64,000 nucleotides of DNA from an uncultured Erythrobacter sp. (lineage in GTDB: Bacteria > Pseudomonadota > Alphaproteobacteria > Sphingomonadales > Sphingomonadaceae), in the NCBI GenBank assembly GCA_947503275.1, contig CANNCZ010000002.1, positions 1,397,501 through 1,461,500 of the forward strand, given 5' to 3'. The translations under genes were made by a program, and so were the position numbers. The notes below the pieces were generated by a model. That model ran no database searches, had not been told where the DNA came from, and saw nothing but the letters and a program-made list of their open reading frames with translations. Below are positions 49,198 to 58,896 of the stretch, in pieces (the first letter of the stretch is position 1; every line of letters starts with the position of its first letter).

Positions 49198-50316
49198 TTA
49201 GGCGGACTGCTTCGCAGCGGCCTGTTCTTCGGCCATGGTCGGATAGTCCACGTAACCCTCAGGAATTGGGAAGTACCAAGATTTCGGCACGTTGGTGTTG
49301 GGGTTGAATTCCGCGCCCACTGCGATCCGTTTTTCCAAATCAGGGTTGGAGATATAGGGCCGGCCAAAGCTGACCGCATCGCAGCGACCGCTTGTCACAT
49401 CATCATCTGCTTCTTGGGCTGAGTAATCGGAATTGAGGATCAGCGGACCTTTGTAGTGTTCGCGGATCACGCCGTCCTGCTTAGGCACGTCGGTCTGACC
49501 GAATGTGCCCTCAGGTCCGGGTTGACGCAATTCAACGAAGGCTAGGTTCAGATCGTTGCAAACCTTGGCCGCCGTGCCAAAAGTTACCGCAGGATTGCTG
49601 TCGTCGGCACCTTGAGAATCGCCATTGGGCGACAGGCGGATGCCAACGCGGTCTGCGCCCCAAACATCAGTCAACGCCTCAAGCACTTCGCGCATCAAGC
49701 GGGTGCGGTTCTCTGGCGAACCGCCATATTCGTCTTCGCGCAAGTTTGTCTTATCGCGCAGGAATTGGTCGATGAAATAGCCGTTCGCGCCGTGCAATTG
49801 CACAGCGTCAAAGCCAGCCTTCTGTGCGTTCTCACCAGCGCGATGATAATCATCAATCGTGCGTTTGATATCATCAAGCGTTGCTGCTCGTGCCTCGGCA
49901 TACGGCTGCTTACCAATCGGCGTGTGCGCTTCTCCCGGCGCCGTGGTTGCGCTGGCAGAGAGCGGCGCTTTGCCGTCCAGGAAGTACGGGTGAACGATCC
50001 GCCCCATGTGCCACAATTGCATCGCGATCAGGCCGCCTGCCTTGTGCACGCGCTCGACAATGGGTTTCCATGCTTCTGTTTGTTCGTCGCTCCAGATACC
50101 CGGAGCCGACGGCCAGCCAAGCCCTTCGACGCTGATCCCGGTTGCCTCGGTCAAGATCATCCCAGCCCCTGCGCGCTGCTCATAATATGTGCCCATCATT
50201 TCATTGGGCGTGAACATCGGATCAGCGGCGCGACCACGCGTCAGCGGAGCCATAAAGATGCGGTTCTTGGCTTCGAGTGCACCCATTTTGAGCGGCTGGA
50301 AAAGAGCGTCGTGCAT
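49198..50316 (-). CDS. Old yellow enzyme family alkene reductase
   Basis: A 372-residue FMN flavoprotein related to N-ethylmaleimide reductase (NemA). It shows the N-terminal KNRIFMAPLTRGRA, AMQLWHMGRIVHP, the substrate-binding His/Asn region VQLHGANGYFIDQFLRD, EYGGSPENRTR, and the FMN-phosphate region near GRCDAVSFGRPYISNPDL. It reduces activated C=C bonds with NADPH. The role in this organism is likely electrophile detoxification. Confidence 0.93.
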   Translation of the reverse strand: MHDALFQPLKMGALEAKNRIFMAPLTRGRAADPMFTPNEMMGTYYEQRAGAGMILTEATGISVEGLGWPSAPGIWSDEQTEAWKPIVERVHKAGGLIAMQLWHMGRIVHPYFLDGKAPLSASATTAPGEAHTPIGKQPYAEARAATLDDIKRTIDDYHRAGENAQKAGFDAVQLHGANGYFIDQFLRDKTNLREDEYGGSPENRTRLMREVLEALTDVWGADRVGIRLSPNGDSQGADDSNPAVTFGTAAKVCNDLNLAFVELRQPGPEGTFGQTDVPKQDGVIREHYKGPLILNSDYSAQEADDDVTSGRCDAVSFGRPYISNPDLEKRIAVGAEFNPNTNVPKSWYFPIPEGYVDYPTMAEEQAAAKQSA

Positions 50317-50382
50317 GTGCGGGTTCTCCTGATCGGTTTCAATTGGCTATCCACTTGGAGAAGTGGGCGCTAAGTCGCAAGC

Positions 50383-51303
50383 ATGGAAAAGACGCGCCGC
50401 GCCAAAGAGAATGTTTCTCGCCTCAGCGCGCTGCTGCTCGTGCTGGCACTTTTGGCAGGCAATTTTGCGCTCGCGCTTGGCCCATGGCTGGTGCGGTTGA
50501 CGGATACGGGGCCGGTCAGTGCAGCGTTTTGGCGGCTGTTTTTGGCGTTGCCATTTTTGGTGGTGTTTGCGCGTGTCGCGGGTCAGCGATTAGGCGGGAT
50601 GCCGCGGCGCACTTTGGTGTTGGTGGCGATTGGCGCGCTGGCCTTTGCGGGCGATTTGGCGAGCTGGCATATCGGTATTGGCATGACGCGGCTGGGCAAT
50701 GCGACTTTGTTCGGCAATGCAGGCTCGATCATCCTTTTGTTCTGGGGTTTTATCATCGCGCGCATGTTGCCGCGCGGGGCCGAGTGGCTTGCGATTATCT
50801 GCGCGCTGGCAGGGGCTGGGATATTGCTGGGCCGCAGTTTGGACATTTCACCTGAGACTTTTGCTGGCGATCTATTCTGCATCACCGCTGGCCTGCTTTA
50901 CGCGGTGTATTTGCTGACTTTGCAAGGGGAGCGCGCGCAGTTCGGATCGTGGAGCCTGCTGGTCTGGGTTAGCGTGTTTGCATGCCCCGCATTGTTGGCG
51001 CTGGCGCTTGTTATGGGCGAACCTGTCTGGCCGACCGATTGGACGCCGATCATCGTGCTTTTTGTCACGAGCCAGCTTATCGGGCAGGGCCTGCTGGTTT
51101 ACTCACTCGGCCACTTTCCGCCACTGATCATAGGTCTAGCGCTGCTAACCCAGCCCGCCATTGCGGCAGTGATTGGATACACCGTTTTTGATGAGGTGCT
51201 TACGGGGCTGGATGTGCTCGGGATGCTGCTGCTGGGGAGCGCGCTGGTGGTGGCGAAGGCGGCTCAGAAGCAAACGCGTGCAGTTACAGGTAGTAGAACC
51301 TGA
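50383..51303 (+). CDS. EamA/DMT family transporter
   Basis: A 306-residue protein with ten membrane helices in two repeats of five, the drug/metabolite transporter plan. Features include GNFALALGPWLVRLTDTGPV in the first helix and QPAIAAVIGYTVFDEVLTG near the end, a typical EamA pattern. It probably exports a metabolite. It is divergent from the old yellow enzyme gene, 66 bp away. Confidence 0.88.
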   Translation: MEKTRRAKENVSRLSALLLVLALLAGNFALALGPWLVRLTDTGPVSAAFWRLFLALPFLVVFARVAGQRLGGMPRRTLVLVAIGALAFAGDLASWHIGIGMTRLGNATLFGNAGSIILLFWGFIIARMLPRGAEWLAIICALAGAGILLGRSLDISPETFAGDLFCITAGLLYAVYLLTLQGERAQFGSWSLLVWVSVFACPALLALALVMGEPVWPTDWTPIIVLFVTSQLIGQGLLVYSLGHFPPLIIGLALLTQPAIAAVIGYTVFDEVLTGLDVLGMLLLGSALVVAKAAQKQTRAVTGSRT

Positions 51304-51316
51304 CTTAGAAAGGCGC

Positions 51317-51775
51317 CTATTTTTTAGTGGTTTGAGAGGTTTGCTGCGTCATTGCTCCAGCCAGTATTTCGATAATGTCAGCCAAGCCAATCGTGAACAC
51401 TCCGCCATTTGCGCGTTCCCACTCATTGTATCCAGCTCTCCAATCCGCAAATTGGATGATCTTACGGTCCGATAACTCGAGGGTCGACTGGTCGAGCGTT
51501 TCGCGCGAGACCGGAAGATGACTGATTGCCAGTTCGTCCATCTCACCAACTGGGACGTCGATAAAGAGTGAGATATGGTAGATGTCGTAAGGCCAATCAG
51601 TGTCTTCAGCGCGATCGATGCGTTGAATCACTAAGGTTGCGTCGTCACTGCCCTCCTGAGCCTCGTAAGTCCAGACTTGACCCACCTCATACTGGCCATC
51701 ATCTGCAAGCGCAGGTGCCCCCGCCAGCATCGCAGCGAAAAGCGCGAAGAATGCACCAAATGATTTAGTCAGCAC
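51317..51775 (-). CDS. Exported protein, function unknown
   Basis: A 152-residue protein from the GTG at 51775, with a signal peptide (SFGAFFALFAAMLAGAPALA). The mature part begins YEVGQVWTYEAQ, similar to small periplasmic domains with that motif, and is rich in Asp/Glu. It overlaps the end of nadA by 11 bp, so it is likely translated from the nadA message. Confidence 0.7.
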   Translation of the reverse strand: MLTKSFGAFFALFAAMLAGAPALADDGQYEVGQVWTYEAQEGSDDATLVIQRIDRAEDTDWPYDIYHISLFIDVPVGEMDELAISHLPVSRETLDQSTLELSDRKIIQFADWRAGYNEWERANGGVFTIGLADIIEILAGAMTQQTSQTTKK

Positions 51776-52769
51776 GAAACGGCACCTTGCCCAAATCGCC
51801 CAGACCAACAGTCCCGCTCGCCATGCCCAGCATCCGGTCGAGGCTCTCTTTTGCCTTCAAGCGCATGCCTTCTTCGATCTCAATCCGAGGTTCCAGATCG
51901 CGCAGGGCGGTGTACATTTTCTCCATCGTGTTCAGCGCCATGTAGGGGCAGATGTTGCATGAGCAGTTTCCGTCCGCGCCCGGTGCACCGATGAATGTCT
52001 TCTCGGGCAGCGCTTTTTCCATCTGGTGCATGATGTGCGGTTCAGTCGCGACGATCAGCGTGTCGCCTTCGAAGTTCTTCGCAAAGGTCAGGATTGAGCT
52101 GGTCGAGCCCACATGATCAGCGTGGTCGATAATCGTTGGCGGGCACTCCGGGTGTGCGGCAACTGGTGCATCGGGATGCTGTGCCTTCAATTTAAGCAGC
52201 TCGGTCTCGCTGAACGCTTCGTGCACAATACATACGCCCGGCCAAAGCAGCATTTCACGGTCAAACTTGCGCGCCAGCCATCCGCCAAGGTGGCGGTCGG
52301 GCCCAAAGATGATCTTCTGATCCGCCGGGATCTGCTCAAGGATCGTTTCTGCGCTGGAGGAGGTGACGATGATGTCGGAGAGCGCCTTCACCTCGGTTGA
52401 GCAATTGATATAGGTCAGCGCGATGTGGTCGGGATGCGCTTCGCGGAAGGCTTTGAACTTCTCCGGCGGGCAAGAATCCTCAAGCGAGCAGCCTGCATCC
52501 ATATCGGGCAGGATTACGGTTTTATCAGGTGAGAGGATTTTGGCGGTGTCCGCCATAAATTTCACACCGCAAAACAGGATGACATCTGCGTCCGTCTCCG
52601 CCGCCTTGCGAGACAATTCGAGGCTGTCTCCGACGAAATCGGCAATATCCTGGATGTCGGGCGTTTGATAATAATGCGCCAGGATAATGGCGTTGCGCTC
52701 TTTGCGCAGCCGCTTGATCTCTGCCAGCAAATCGTCGCCGGTGGGCACTTTGGTCTCTACGCTCATCAT
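51765..52769 (-). CDS. nadA: Quinolinate synthase NadA
   Basis: A 334-residue enzyme of NAD synthesis that condenses iminoaspartate with dihydroxyacetone phosphate. The three [4Fe-4S] cysteines are expected in YINCSTEVKA, AAHPECPPTI and CNICPYMALN, and all are present. HYYQTPDIQDIADFVGDS is the N-terminal signature. The start is one of two adjacent ATGs (52769 or 52766) after GGGGATC. nadB and nadC are not in the window. Confidence 0.95.
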   Translation of the reverse strand: MMSVETKVPTGDDLLAEIKRLRKERNAIILAHYYQTPDIQDIADFVGDSLELSRKAAETDADVILFCGVKFMADTAKILSPDKTVILPDMDAGCSLEDSCPPEKFKAFREAHPDHIALTYINCSTEVKALSDIIVTSSSAETILEQIPADQKIIFGPDRHLGGWLARKFDREMLLWPGVCIVHEAFSETELLKLKAQHPDAPVAAHPECPPTIIDHADHVGSTSSILTFAKNFEGDTLIVATEPHIMHQMEKALPEKTFIGAPGADGNCSCNICPYMALNTMEKMYTALRDLEPRIEIEEGMRLKAKESLDRMLGMASGTVGLGDLGKVPFRAD

Positions 52770-52870
52770 GATCCCCGCATATAATGTTGCGCGCAATCTA
52801 GGGAATGATGCGCCATTTTGCGAGCGATTTACGCGAAACTTGTGCTAGCCTGCGTTGCGGGGAGAATGAC

Positions 52871-54478
52871 ATGTATCAGCTGGACCTAACCGAGGCGTAT
52901 TGCCCTGCACAGGCAGACACCGAATATCGTGAACGCACGATTGAGGCGATGCTGCGCGAACAGGTTGCTATCCGGCCCGAAGCAATGGCGCTGCGCGAAT
53001 TATTGCCTGATGGAACGGTAGGGCGCGAATGGACCTATGCGGAGCTGCTGGCAGATGCGGAGCGCTGCGGAAAAGCGCTGGCAGCCCGCCACCCCAAAGG
53101 CACCCGGATTGCGATTATGGGCGGCAACTGTCCGGAATGGGTGTTCGTCCAACTGGGTGCGGCGATGGCTGGACTGGTTCTCGTAACGGTCAACCCCTCA
53201 TTCCTGCCGCGCGAGGTGCGCTATGTCCTAGAACAATCGGGCGCGGGCGCGGTTTATTATCAGCCGAATGTTCGCGGGAGTGCTTTGAGGCCGGTGGTTG
53301 ATGAGGCATCGGCGGGGCTGTCAGCGGCGGAATTCGTAATCGATATAGAGGATCACGGTGAGCTGTTTGCGGGTGCTGGCGATGGCCAACTGCGTGAGAG
53401 CGATCCGCGCGATATCTGTATGATCCAATACACTTCGGGTACGACGGGCTTTCCCAAAGGTGTGTTGCTGCATCAGCATGGCCTCCTCCAAAGCAACCAT
53501 GACGTTTTTGCCCGGTGGGAGTTGGCTCCGGGCAAGACGGTTACCTGTCCGTTCCCACTGTTTCATACAGCGGGCAGCGCGGTATGCGTGCTGGGAGTGT
53601 TGTCGCATGGGGCAACCCTGCTGCTTGTTACGTTGTTCGATCCGGTCGCTGTGGCCAAAGCGATTGAGCGCGAAAAGCCAGAGGTCGTCGGCGGCGTTTC
53701 CACCATGATCTTTGCGATTATGGAGGCGGCGAAGGCAACCGGTACAGACCTGTCCAGCGTTCAAAGCGTGATCAGCGGCGGGGCTATGGTGCAACCCGAG
53801 CTAAACCGCACCGCTCAGGAGATGTTCGGCGTGCCGATCCTGATCGTCTATGGCCAGACTGAAACCTCACCCGCGATCACTGCCGCCTGGCCGACCGACA
53901 CGGGCGCGGAACTAACCGAGACGATTGGCCAACCCTGCAGCCATATGGAGGTCGCGATCCTCTCCCCTGCCGATAACAGCGTGTGCGGCGTGGATGAGCA
54001 GGGCGAGATCTGCATGCGCGGGTTCAACATGATGGTCGGTTACAACGATAACCCGGCCGCCACTGCAGAGACGATAGATGCCGATGGCTGGCTGCATACG
54101 GGCGACTTGGGCTCCATGAGCGCGCGTGGATATGTGAAGATCACAGGCCGTGTAAAAGAGATGATCATTCGCGGTGGTGAAAACTTGTTTCCCGCTGAGA
54201 TTGAGGCTGCAATGTTGGAGCATCCCGCTATCGCCGAGATCGGCGTCGCAGGCGTTCCCGATGAGAAATGGGGAGAGATCGTCTCGTGCTTTATGCGGCT
54301 GGCGGACGGTGCAGAGCGGCCCTCTGATGATGATCTGAAAGCGTTCGTGCGCGAGCGCCTGTCCCCGCAAAAGACCCCAGCACATTGGGTTTGGGTCAAG
54401 GAGTTCCCGCTGACCGGGTCAGGCAAAATCCAGAAATTTGCGCTGGCGGAGCAATTTGTGCGTGGGGATTTTGGCTAA
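52871..54478 (+). CDS. Acyl-CoA ligase (AMP-binding family)
   Basis: A 535-residue enzyme that activates a carboxylic acid to acyl-AMP and then acyl-CoA. The P-loop is IQYTSGTTGFPKGVLL; further motifs are VYGQTETSPAI, GWLHTGDLG and the C-terminal KEMIIRGGENLFPAEIE, with the acylating Lys in TGSGKIQKF. It resembles fatty-acid and FadD3-like ligases; chain specificity is unknown. The ATG at 52871 has a GGGGAG ribosome site; an upstream frame is rejected. Confidence 0.93.
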   Translation: MYQLDLTEAYCPAQADTEYRERTIEAMLREQVAIRPEAMALRELLPDGTVGREWTYAELLADAERCGKALAARHPKGTRIAIMGGNCPEWVFVQLGAAMAGLVLVTVNPSFLPREVRYVLEQSGAGAVYYQPNVRGSALRPVVDEASAGLSAAEFVIDIEDHGELFAGAGDGQLRESDPRDICMIQYTSGTTGFPKGVLLHQHGLLQSNHDVFARWELAPGKTVTCPFPLFHTAGSAVCVLGVLSHGATLLLVTLFDPVAVAKAIEREKPEVVGGVSTMIFAIMEAAKATGTDLSSVQSVISGGAMVQPELNRTAQEMFGVPILIVYGQTETSPAITAAWPTDTGAELTETIGQPCSHMEVAILSPADNSVCGVDEQGEICMRGFNMMVGYNDNPAATAETIDADGWLHTGDLGSMSARGYVKITGRVKEMIIRGGENLFPAEIEAAMLEHPAIAEIGVAGVPDEKWGEIVSCFMRLADGAERPSDDDLKAFVRERLSPQKTPAHWVWVKEFPLTGSGKIQKFALAEQFVRGDFG

Positions 54479-54500
54479 ACCACCTGCGACGAGTAAACCG

Positions 54501-54845
54501 TTATTGAACCGGTGTCCGCTCGTTGTCTTCGGCCTCGAACAGCCACTTTTCACCCCATTCGCGCATAGTGCTCATCATGGGGGCAAGTTCACGTCCAGCC
54601 TCGGTCAAAGAGTATCGAGCGCGCCGAGCATCGGGCGGATTGCGCTCCAAAACCCCATATTCGACCAGTGCCGCCAGACGCGAGGTCAACGCCGCGCGGT
54701 TGATGCCTGTTCGCGGCAGGAATTCCTCAAAACGAGTGGCACCAAGAAACGCCTCTCGCAGGATCAAGATCACCCAGCGATCCCCTAAAATACGAGACGC
54801 ACGCCCGACCGGGCAGGGAGACGATGACGGCTTGAAACGATCCAT
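54501..54845 (-). CDS. HxlR family transcriptional regulator
   Basis: A 114-residue winged-helix protein with the HxlR pattern: CPVGRASRILGDRWVILILR, a recognition region FEEFLPRTGINRAALTSRL, and YSLTEAGRELAPM in the wing. The ATG at 54845 is used. The operator at 54846-54864 abuts its start, so it probably represses itself and the divergent thioesterase gene. Confidence 0.9.
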   Translation of the reverse strand: MDRFKPSSSPCPVGRASRILGDRWVILILREAFLGATRFEEFLPRTGINRAALTSRLAALVEYGVLERNPPDARRARYSLTEAGRELAPMMSTMREWGEKWLFEAEDNERTPVQ

Positions 54846-54864
54846 AAGTCCGGAAATTAGACTT
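54846..54864. promoter_or_regulatory. Operator copy 1 (AAGTC-N9-GACTT)
   Basis: The palindrome AAGTC-CGGAAATTA-GACTT lies immediately before the HxlR start codon. A second copy with the same N9 spacing and similar centre is at 54894-54916. Confidence 0.6.
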
Positions 54865-54893
54865 GACCGGTGGATTTGCAAGCGTAGGTATTC

Positions 54894-54916
54894 TTAGGTC
54901 TGGAAATAAGACTTAA
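54894..54916. promoter_or_regulatory. Operator copy 2 (TTAGGTC-N9-GACTTAA)
   Basis: TTAGGTC and GACTTAA arms around TGGAAATAA, just upstream of the thioesterase ribosome site. Its right arm runs into AAGGAG, so a bound repressor would block that gene directly. Confidence 0.6.
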
Positions 54917-54926
54917 GGAGATTGCT

Positions 54927-55385
54927 ATGGTTCGGCCCGGCTTTGATAACGAAAAACAGGTTCTAGAATATATGAAGCGGATCGCGGTTGGACGATCAGG
55001 CTTCAGCAGCTTTCTAGCGTTAGAGCCGGTGCGGTGCTGGGAAGGTGAGGCTGAAATCGTCATGAATGTCCGGCCCGAGATGACGCAGCATCACGGATTT
55101 GCTCATGGAGCCATCGTCGGCTTGATGGCGGACAATGCCTGCGCATGGGCGGCGAGTTCAGCGGTCGGCGACGTCGTAACTGGTAGCTACACGATCAACT
55201 TCCTTGCCCCTGCAAAAGGCGAAAAACTGCGATCAAGGGGAAGCGTGGTGAAAGCGGGTAAGCGCCAAGTGGTGGTGCGCGCCGATGTTTGGTCAGAGAG
55301 CGAGGATGCCGATCCGGTGCTAGTCGCAATCGCGCAAGGAACCATCGTCCCCACCGGTATCGCGACGTCTAAGGAAACGCGTTAG
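54927..55385 (+). CDS. PaaI-type hotdog thioesterase
   Basis: A 152-residue hotdog-fold protein with the PaaI signature HHGFAHGAIVGLMADNACAW and the central strand VTGSYTINFLAPAKGEKLRS. It hydrolyses an acyl-CoA thioester, probably aromatic or short-chain. It is divergent from hxlR and controlled with it. Its 3' end overlaps the metallo-hydrolase gene by 4 bp on the opposite strand. Confidence 0.88.
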   Translation: MVRPGFDNEKQVLEYMKRIAVGRSGFSSFLALEPVRCWEGEAEIVMNVRPEMTQHHGFAHGAIVGLMADNACAWAASSAVGDVVTGSYTINFLAPAKGEKLRSRGSVVKAGKRQVVVRADVWSESEDADPVLVAIAQGTIVPTGIATSKETR

Positions 55386-56260
55386 GCGGTGCGCCAAACA
55401 TCGCCATCCAGCGAAACTGCGCCACGTTTCTCCAAGTTGATCAAATGCGCCGTCACGCTCATTTCGGCCGCTCCGATGAGGCGTTCATCCAGACCTTTAT
55501 ACATGTCCGGAATGAACTCACCTGCTGTCCGTGCACGCTCTCCCAACAACCGCACAATCTGGTTTTCGCGTTGGCGGCGATGGCCGATCATGCCGCGCAC
55601 CAATTGGCGAGGCTTCTCAATCGCGGCGCCATGGGCCGAGTGGTAGACGCGATCCTCGCGCGCCTGCAATTTCTCAAGGCTTGCCATGTAATCTCCCATA
55701 TCTCCATCGGGCGGGATCACGACGCTGGTGGACCAGCCCATAACGTGATCGCCGGTAAACAAAGCGCCGCTTTCCTCTAGCGCAAAGCATAGATGGTTGG
55801 ACGTGTGTCCCGGCGTCGCCACCGCGGTCAAAGCCCACCCGGTGCCGCGCATAGCCTCGCCATCTTCCAGCACGCGATCAGGCGCATAGGTCGTATCAAA
55901 CGCCTCATCCGCGCGCGGCAAATCGCTTTTCAAAACCAGCGGCGCACAGCCTACAATCGGTGCTCCGGTTCGCTCTGCCAAGGGCGCGGCGGCAGGGGAG
56001 TGGTCACGGTGCGTGTGCGTGCACATAATCGCGCGCAGGGCACGCTCGCCAATCGCTGCCTCAATCGCGTCAATATGCGCCGGATCATTCGGCCCCGGAT
56101 CAATCACTGCGCAGTCCGGTCCGTCCTCTTGCCCGACGACATAGGTCTGTGTGCCCGTGTACGTATAGGGCGACGGATTGGGCGCGAGCACGCGGATCAC
56201 CAGCGGCTCTAACTGATCGGAAAGCCCGGTGGGCCACGGTTTGGGGGGAATGGCTGGCAT
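55382..56260 (-). CDS. Metallo-beta-lactamase fold hydrolase
   Basis: A 292-residue protein with the zinc motif CTHTHRDHSPAA, a later His in TPGHTSNHLCFA, Asp in FTGDHVMGWS and a terminal His in YHSAHGA. A C-terminal helical domain matches the LACTB2/glyoxalase-II-like group, which acts on thioesters or RNA. The ATG at 56260 is used. Substrate unknown. Confidence 0.87.
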   Translation of the reverse strand: MPAIPPKPWPTGLSDQLEPLVIRVLAPNPSPYTYTGTQTYVVGQEDGPDCAVIDPGPNDPAHIDAIEAAIGERALRAIMCTHTHRDHSPAAAPLAERTGAPIVGCAPLVLKSDLPRADEAFDTTYAPDRVLEDGEAMRGTGWALTAVATPGHTSNHLCFALEESGALFTGDHVMGWSTSVVIPPDGDMGDYMASLEKLQAREDRVYHSAHGAAIEKPRQLVRGMIGHRRQRENQIVRLLGERARTAGEFIPDMYKGLDERLIGAAEMSVTAHLINLEKRGAVSLDGDVWRTA

Positions 56261-56343
56261 AATTTTTTGTAGTGCATATTGTGATGAGCTGTCGAGCCTT
56301 AGGGCCAAACCAACACCGCTGTGCATGCCACGATAGGATTCAA

Positions 56344-57828
56344 ATGTCCGACTACATCCTTGTCCTTGATGAAGGGACTACCTCCACCCGCGCGATGCTG
56401 TTTGCGAGCGATGGGGTGCTGGTTGCCAGCGAGCAATCCGATCTGACGCAGCATTATCCGCAAGCCGGCTGGGTCGAGCATGATGCGACAGAGATTTGGG
56501 ACAAGACGCTGGCTTGCGCGAATGCTGTGATCCCCAAAGCAGGCGGGGCAGCGATGATTGCAGCCATCGGCATCACCAATCAGCGTGAGACCGTGGTCGC
56601 GTGGGACACGATGACGGGCGAGCCTCTGACCCGCGCGATCGTGTGGCAGGACCGGCGGACTGAGTCCTTTTGTGCTGAACTGCGTGATCGTGGGCATGAA
56701 GCCGATGTGCAGCGTCGCACCGGACTGCTGCTCGATCCCTATTTCTCCGGCACTAAGATGCGCTGGATGCTCGACAATGTGCCTGAAGTGCGCGCGGCCA
56801 GTGACGCGGCAACTTTAGCATTTGGCACGGTTGAAAGCTGGCTGACCTACAAATTGACGGGTGGCCCGAAAGCCGGAAGCGCGCACATAACCGATGCGAG
56901 CAATGCCAGCCGAACATTGCTGATGGAGCTGTCGGGCGAGGGCTTTGACCAGAGACTGTGCGAGCTGATTGGTGTGCCACATTCCGCTTTGCCGAAAGTT
57001 GTCGATATGTCGGGCGCGCTGGCTGAGACAGACGTGGCGTTGTTTGGACGTGCAATCCCGATCACTGGGTTGGCCGGCGATCAACAGGCAGCGACCATTG
57101 GGCAAGCGTGCCTCTCGCCGGGTCAGACAAAGGCCACCTATGGGACCGGCGCGTTCGTGCTCACCAATCAAGGGGCGAGCATTCCGCAATCGACCAACCG
57201 ACTGCTTGGCACAGTGCTGACCCAGATTGCGGGTGAGCGGACTTATGCGATTGAGGGGTCAGTATTTGTCGCGGGCAGTCTGGTGCAGTGGCTGCGCGAC
57301 GCTTTGGGAATTGTCGATGTGGCGGCGCAAACAGAGGAGCTTGCGCGCTCAATTGCCGATAGTGGCGGCGTGACGATTGTGCCTGCACTGGCTGGCCTTG
57401 GCGCACCGCATTGGCGCGCAGAGGCGCGAGGAGTGATCACAGGGCTAAGCTTTGCGAGCGGGAAAGCCGAGATTGCGCGCGCAGCCTTGGAGGCGATGGC
57501 CCATCAAACGCATGATCTGGAGCGGGCCTTTGCCGCTGATGGGGCGCCTTGGCAGACCTTGCGGATTGATGGGGGGATGTCAGCCAACGATTGGATGGCT
57601 CAGGATCTTGCGAACATGCTGGGCCTGACGGTGGAGCGCCCCGGTTTTGTCGAGACGACCGCCTTAGGTGCGGCCATGTTGGCGGCGGCGGGCGCGGGCC
57701 TTTACTCAGACCTCGCCAGCGCAGCTGAAGCAATGCGCGGGGAGTTGACTCTGTTTGAGCCCGACATGGACGATGGCGTTCGCGAAGAGCGGCTCGCCCG
57801 TTGGCGCAAGGCGTTGGACGCTGCGTAA
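56344..57828 (+). CDS. glpK: Glycerol kinase
   Basis: A 494-residue FGGY kinase making glycerol-3-phosphate. It begins YILVLDEGTTSTRAMLF, then AIGITNQRETVVAWD and IVWQDRRTESFC, with the signature ATYGTGAFVLTNQG and RIDGGMSANDWMAQ later. Its length is normal. glpF and glpD are not adjacent. It is divergent from the metallo-hydrolase. Confidence 0.95.
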   Translation: MSDYILVLDEGTTSTRAMLFASDGVLVASEQSDLTQHYPQAGWVEHDATEIWDKTLACANAVIPKAGGAAMIAAIGITNQRETVVAWDTMTGEPLTRAIVWQDRRTESFCAELRDRGHEADVQRRTGLLLDPYFSGTKMRWMLDNVPEVRAASDAATLAFGTVESWLTYKLTGGPKAGSAHITDASNASRTLLMELSGEGFDQRLCELIGVPHSALPKVVDMSGALAETDVALFGRAIPITGLAGDQQAATIGQACLSPGQTKATYGTGAFVLTNQGASIPQSTNRLLGTVLTQIAGERTYAIEGSVFVAGSLVQWLRDALGIVDVAAQTEELARSIADSGGVTIVPALAGLGAPHWRAEARGVITGLSFASGKAEIARAALEAMAHQTHDLERAFAADGAPWQTLRIDGGMSANDWMAQDLANMLGLTVERPGFVETTALGAAMLAAAGAGLYSDLASAAEAMRGELTLFEPDMDDGVREERLARWRKALDAA

Positions 57829-57832
57829 AACG

Positions 57833-58294
57833 CTATCCTAGATCGCTCAAACGCCGCTCAAGCCGAGAATGGATCGCGCGTGCAGGCGATGCCATTTCAA
57901 AGCCGCTGCGCCACGCCTCATCCAGACGCGCAATGCGTTGGTGCAGACGCTCTGTTTCGCTGATCAGTTCGCAGGTTTCCGGCTCCAAGGCCTCTTGCGA
58001 GACCGGATCGCTCAATCGGTCGGGTGGCAAAGTGCCGTGTTGACGAACCTGATTTTCAGTCAGTTCGCCAGAGAAGAATGCGCGCTGGTTCAACAGCCAT
58101 GCAAGTATGTGCATCATGCGCGTTGTCGTCTTCAAACCCTCGGTCGAAAGAGCGAGCCGTGCTGCGGTGTCTTCGCCCGCTTCTGGTTCACGAATGCCCA
58201 TCGCAAAGACCGCGCGCACATCATCTGCGAGCACCAGTGCTTCGGTGTAAAGCGCCTCAATAATGGGGCGAGAAAGGTTTGTGGTCCGTGCCAT
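57833..58294 (-). CDS. rcdA: RcdA/DUF1465 family protein
   Basis: A 153-residue all-helical protein of the DUF1465 family, which includes Caulobacter RcdA. That protein helps the ClpXP protease degrade the cell-cycle regulator CtrA. Conserved stretches include TEALVLADDVRAVF, TTRMMHILAWLLNQRAFF and a final helix. The ATG at 58294 is preferred. The name follows the family; the role here is not shown. Confidence 0.8.
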   Translation of the reverse strand: MARTTNLSRPIIEALYTEALVLADDVRAVFAMGIREPEAGEDTAARLALSTEGLKTTTRMMHILAWLLNQRAFFSGELTENQVRQHGTLPPDRLSDPVSQEALEPETCELISETERLHQRIARLDEAWRSGFEMASPARAIHSRLERRLSDLG

Positions 58295-58403
58295 AGACAA
58301 CAAACGTTACGCCTCATCGGCCTGCGACACCAGCGGCGCATGGTTACTATCCCGGGGCGAATTTTTAACGTCCCGTCCCGGCACACAATCGCGTGTGCCT
58401 TAA

Positions 58404-58601
58404 CTACGCGATGATATCGGGCACTAATGAGTTCTCGATGATCGTGATCTGATCGCGCAGCCTCAGCTTGCGCTTTTTGAGGCGCGCAATCTGCAGGTGA
58501 TCGGACGCACCGGCTTCCACCAATGCGGCAATCGCGGCGTCTAAGTCGCGATGTTCGGTGCGCAGCAATTCCAGCCGTTTTTGAAGCTCTGCTTCAGTCA
58601 T
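58404..58601 (-). CDS. DUF465 (YdcH-like) small protein
   Basis: A 65-residue protein that is almost entirely one charged helical hairpin: MTEAELQKRLELLRTEHRDL, then a turn, then IARLKKRKLRLRDQITIIE. This pattern defines the DUF465/YdcH family, which is widespread in proteobacteria with unknown function. Confidence 0.85.
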   Translation of the reverse strand: MTEAELQKRLELLRTEHRDLDAAIAALVEAGASDHLQIARLKKRKLRLRDQITIIENSLVPDIIA

Positions 58602-58896
58602 GCTTTGAAAAACTCGCCCTTTTGCCGATGTCGCTATGTGTGCCCGTCGCACCCATAGCCGATTCGCGTCGGGATGCACCGATTGATTGCGCGTCGTCGG
58701 TCCGGCTTTTGCAGCCTATGCCCTGCAATCCATCGCAGATCGGCGCGCAGCGGTCGAATTTGGCGCAATCGCCCCTTTGCAATTTTCCGTGCGTGTGTTT
58801 TTATTTGGTTCTGCGGCTCAGCCGTGTCGTGCTGAGTCGCCCGCTTGGGGGTGAACCCCCGCACACACATAAATGCACCCAACCAGGAGAACGCAT

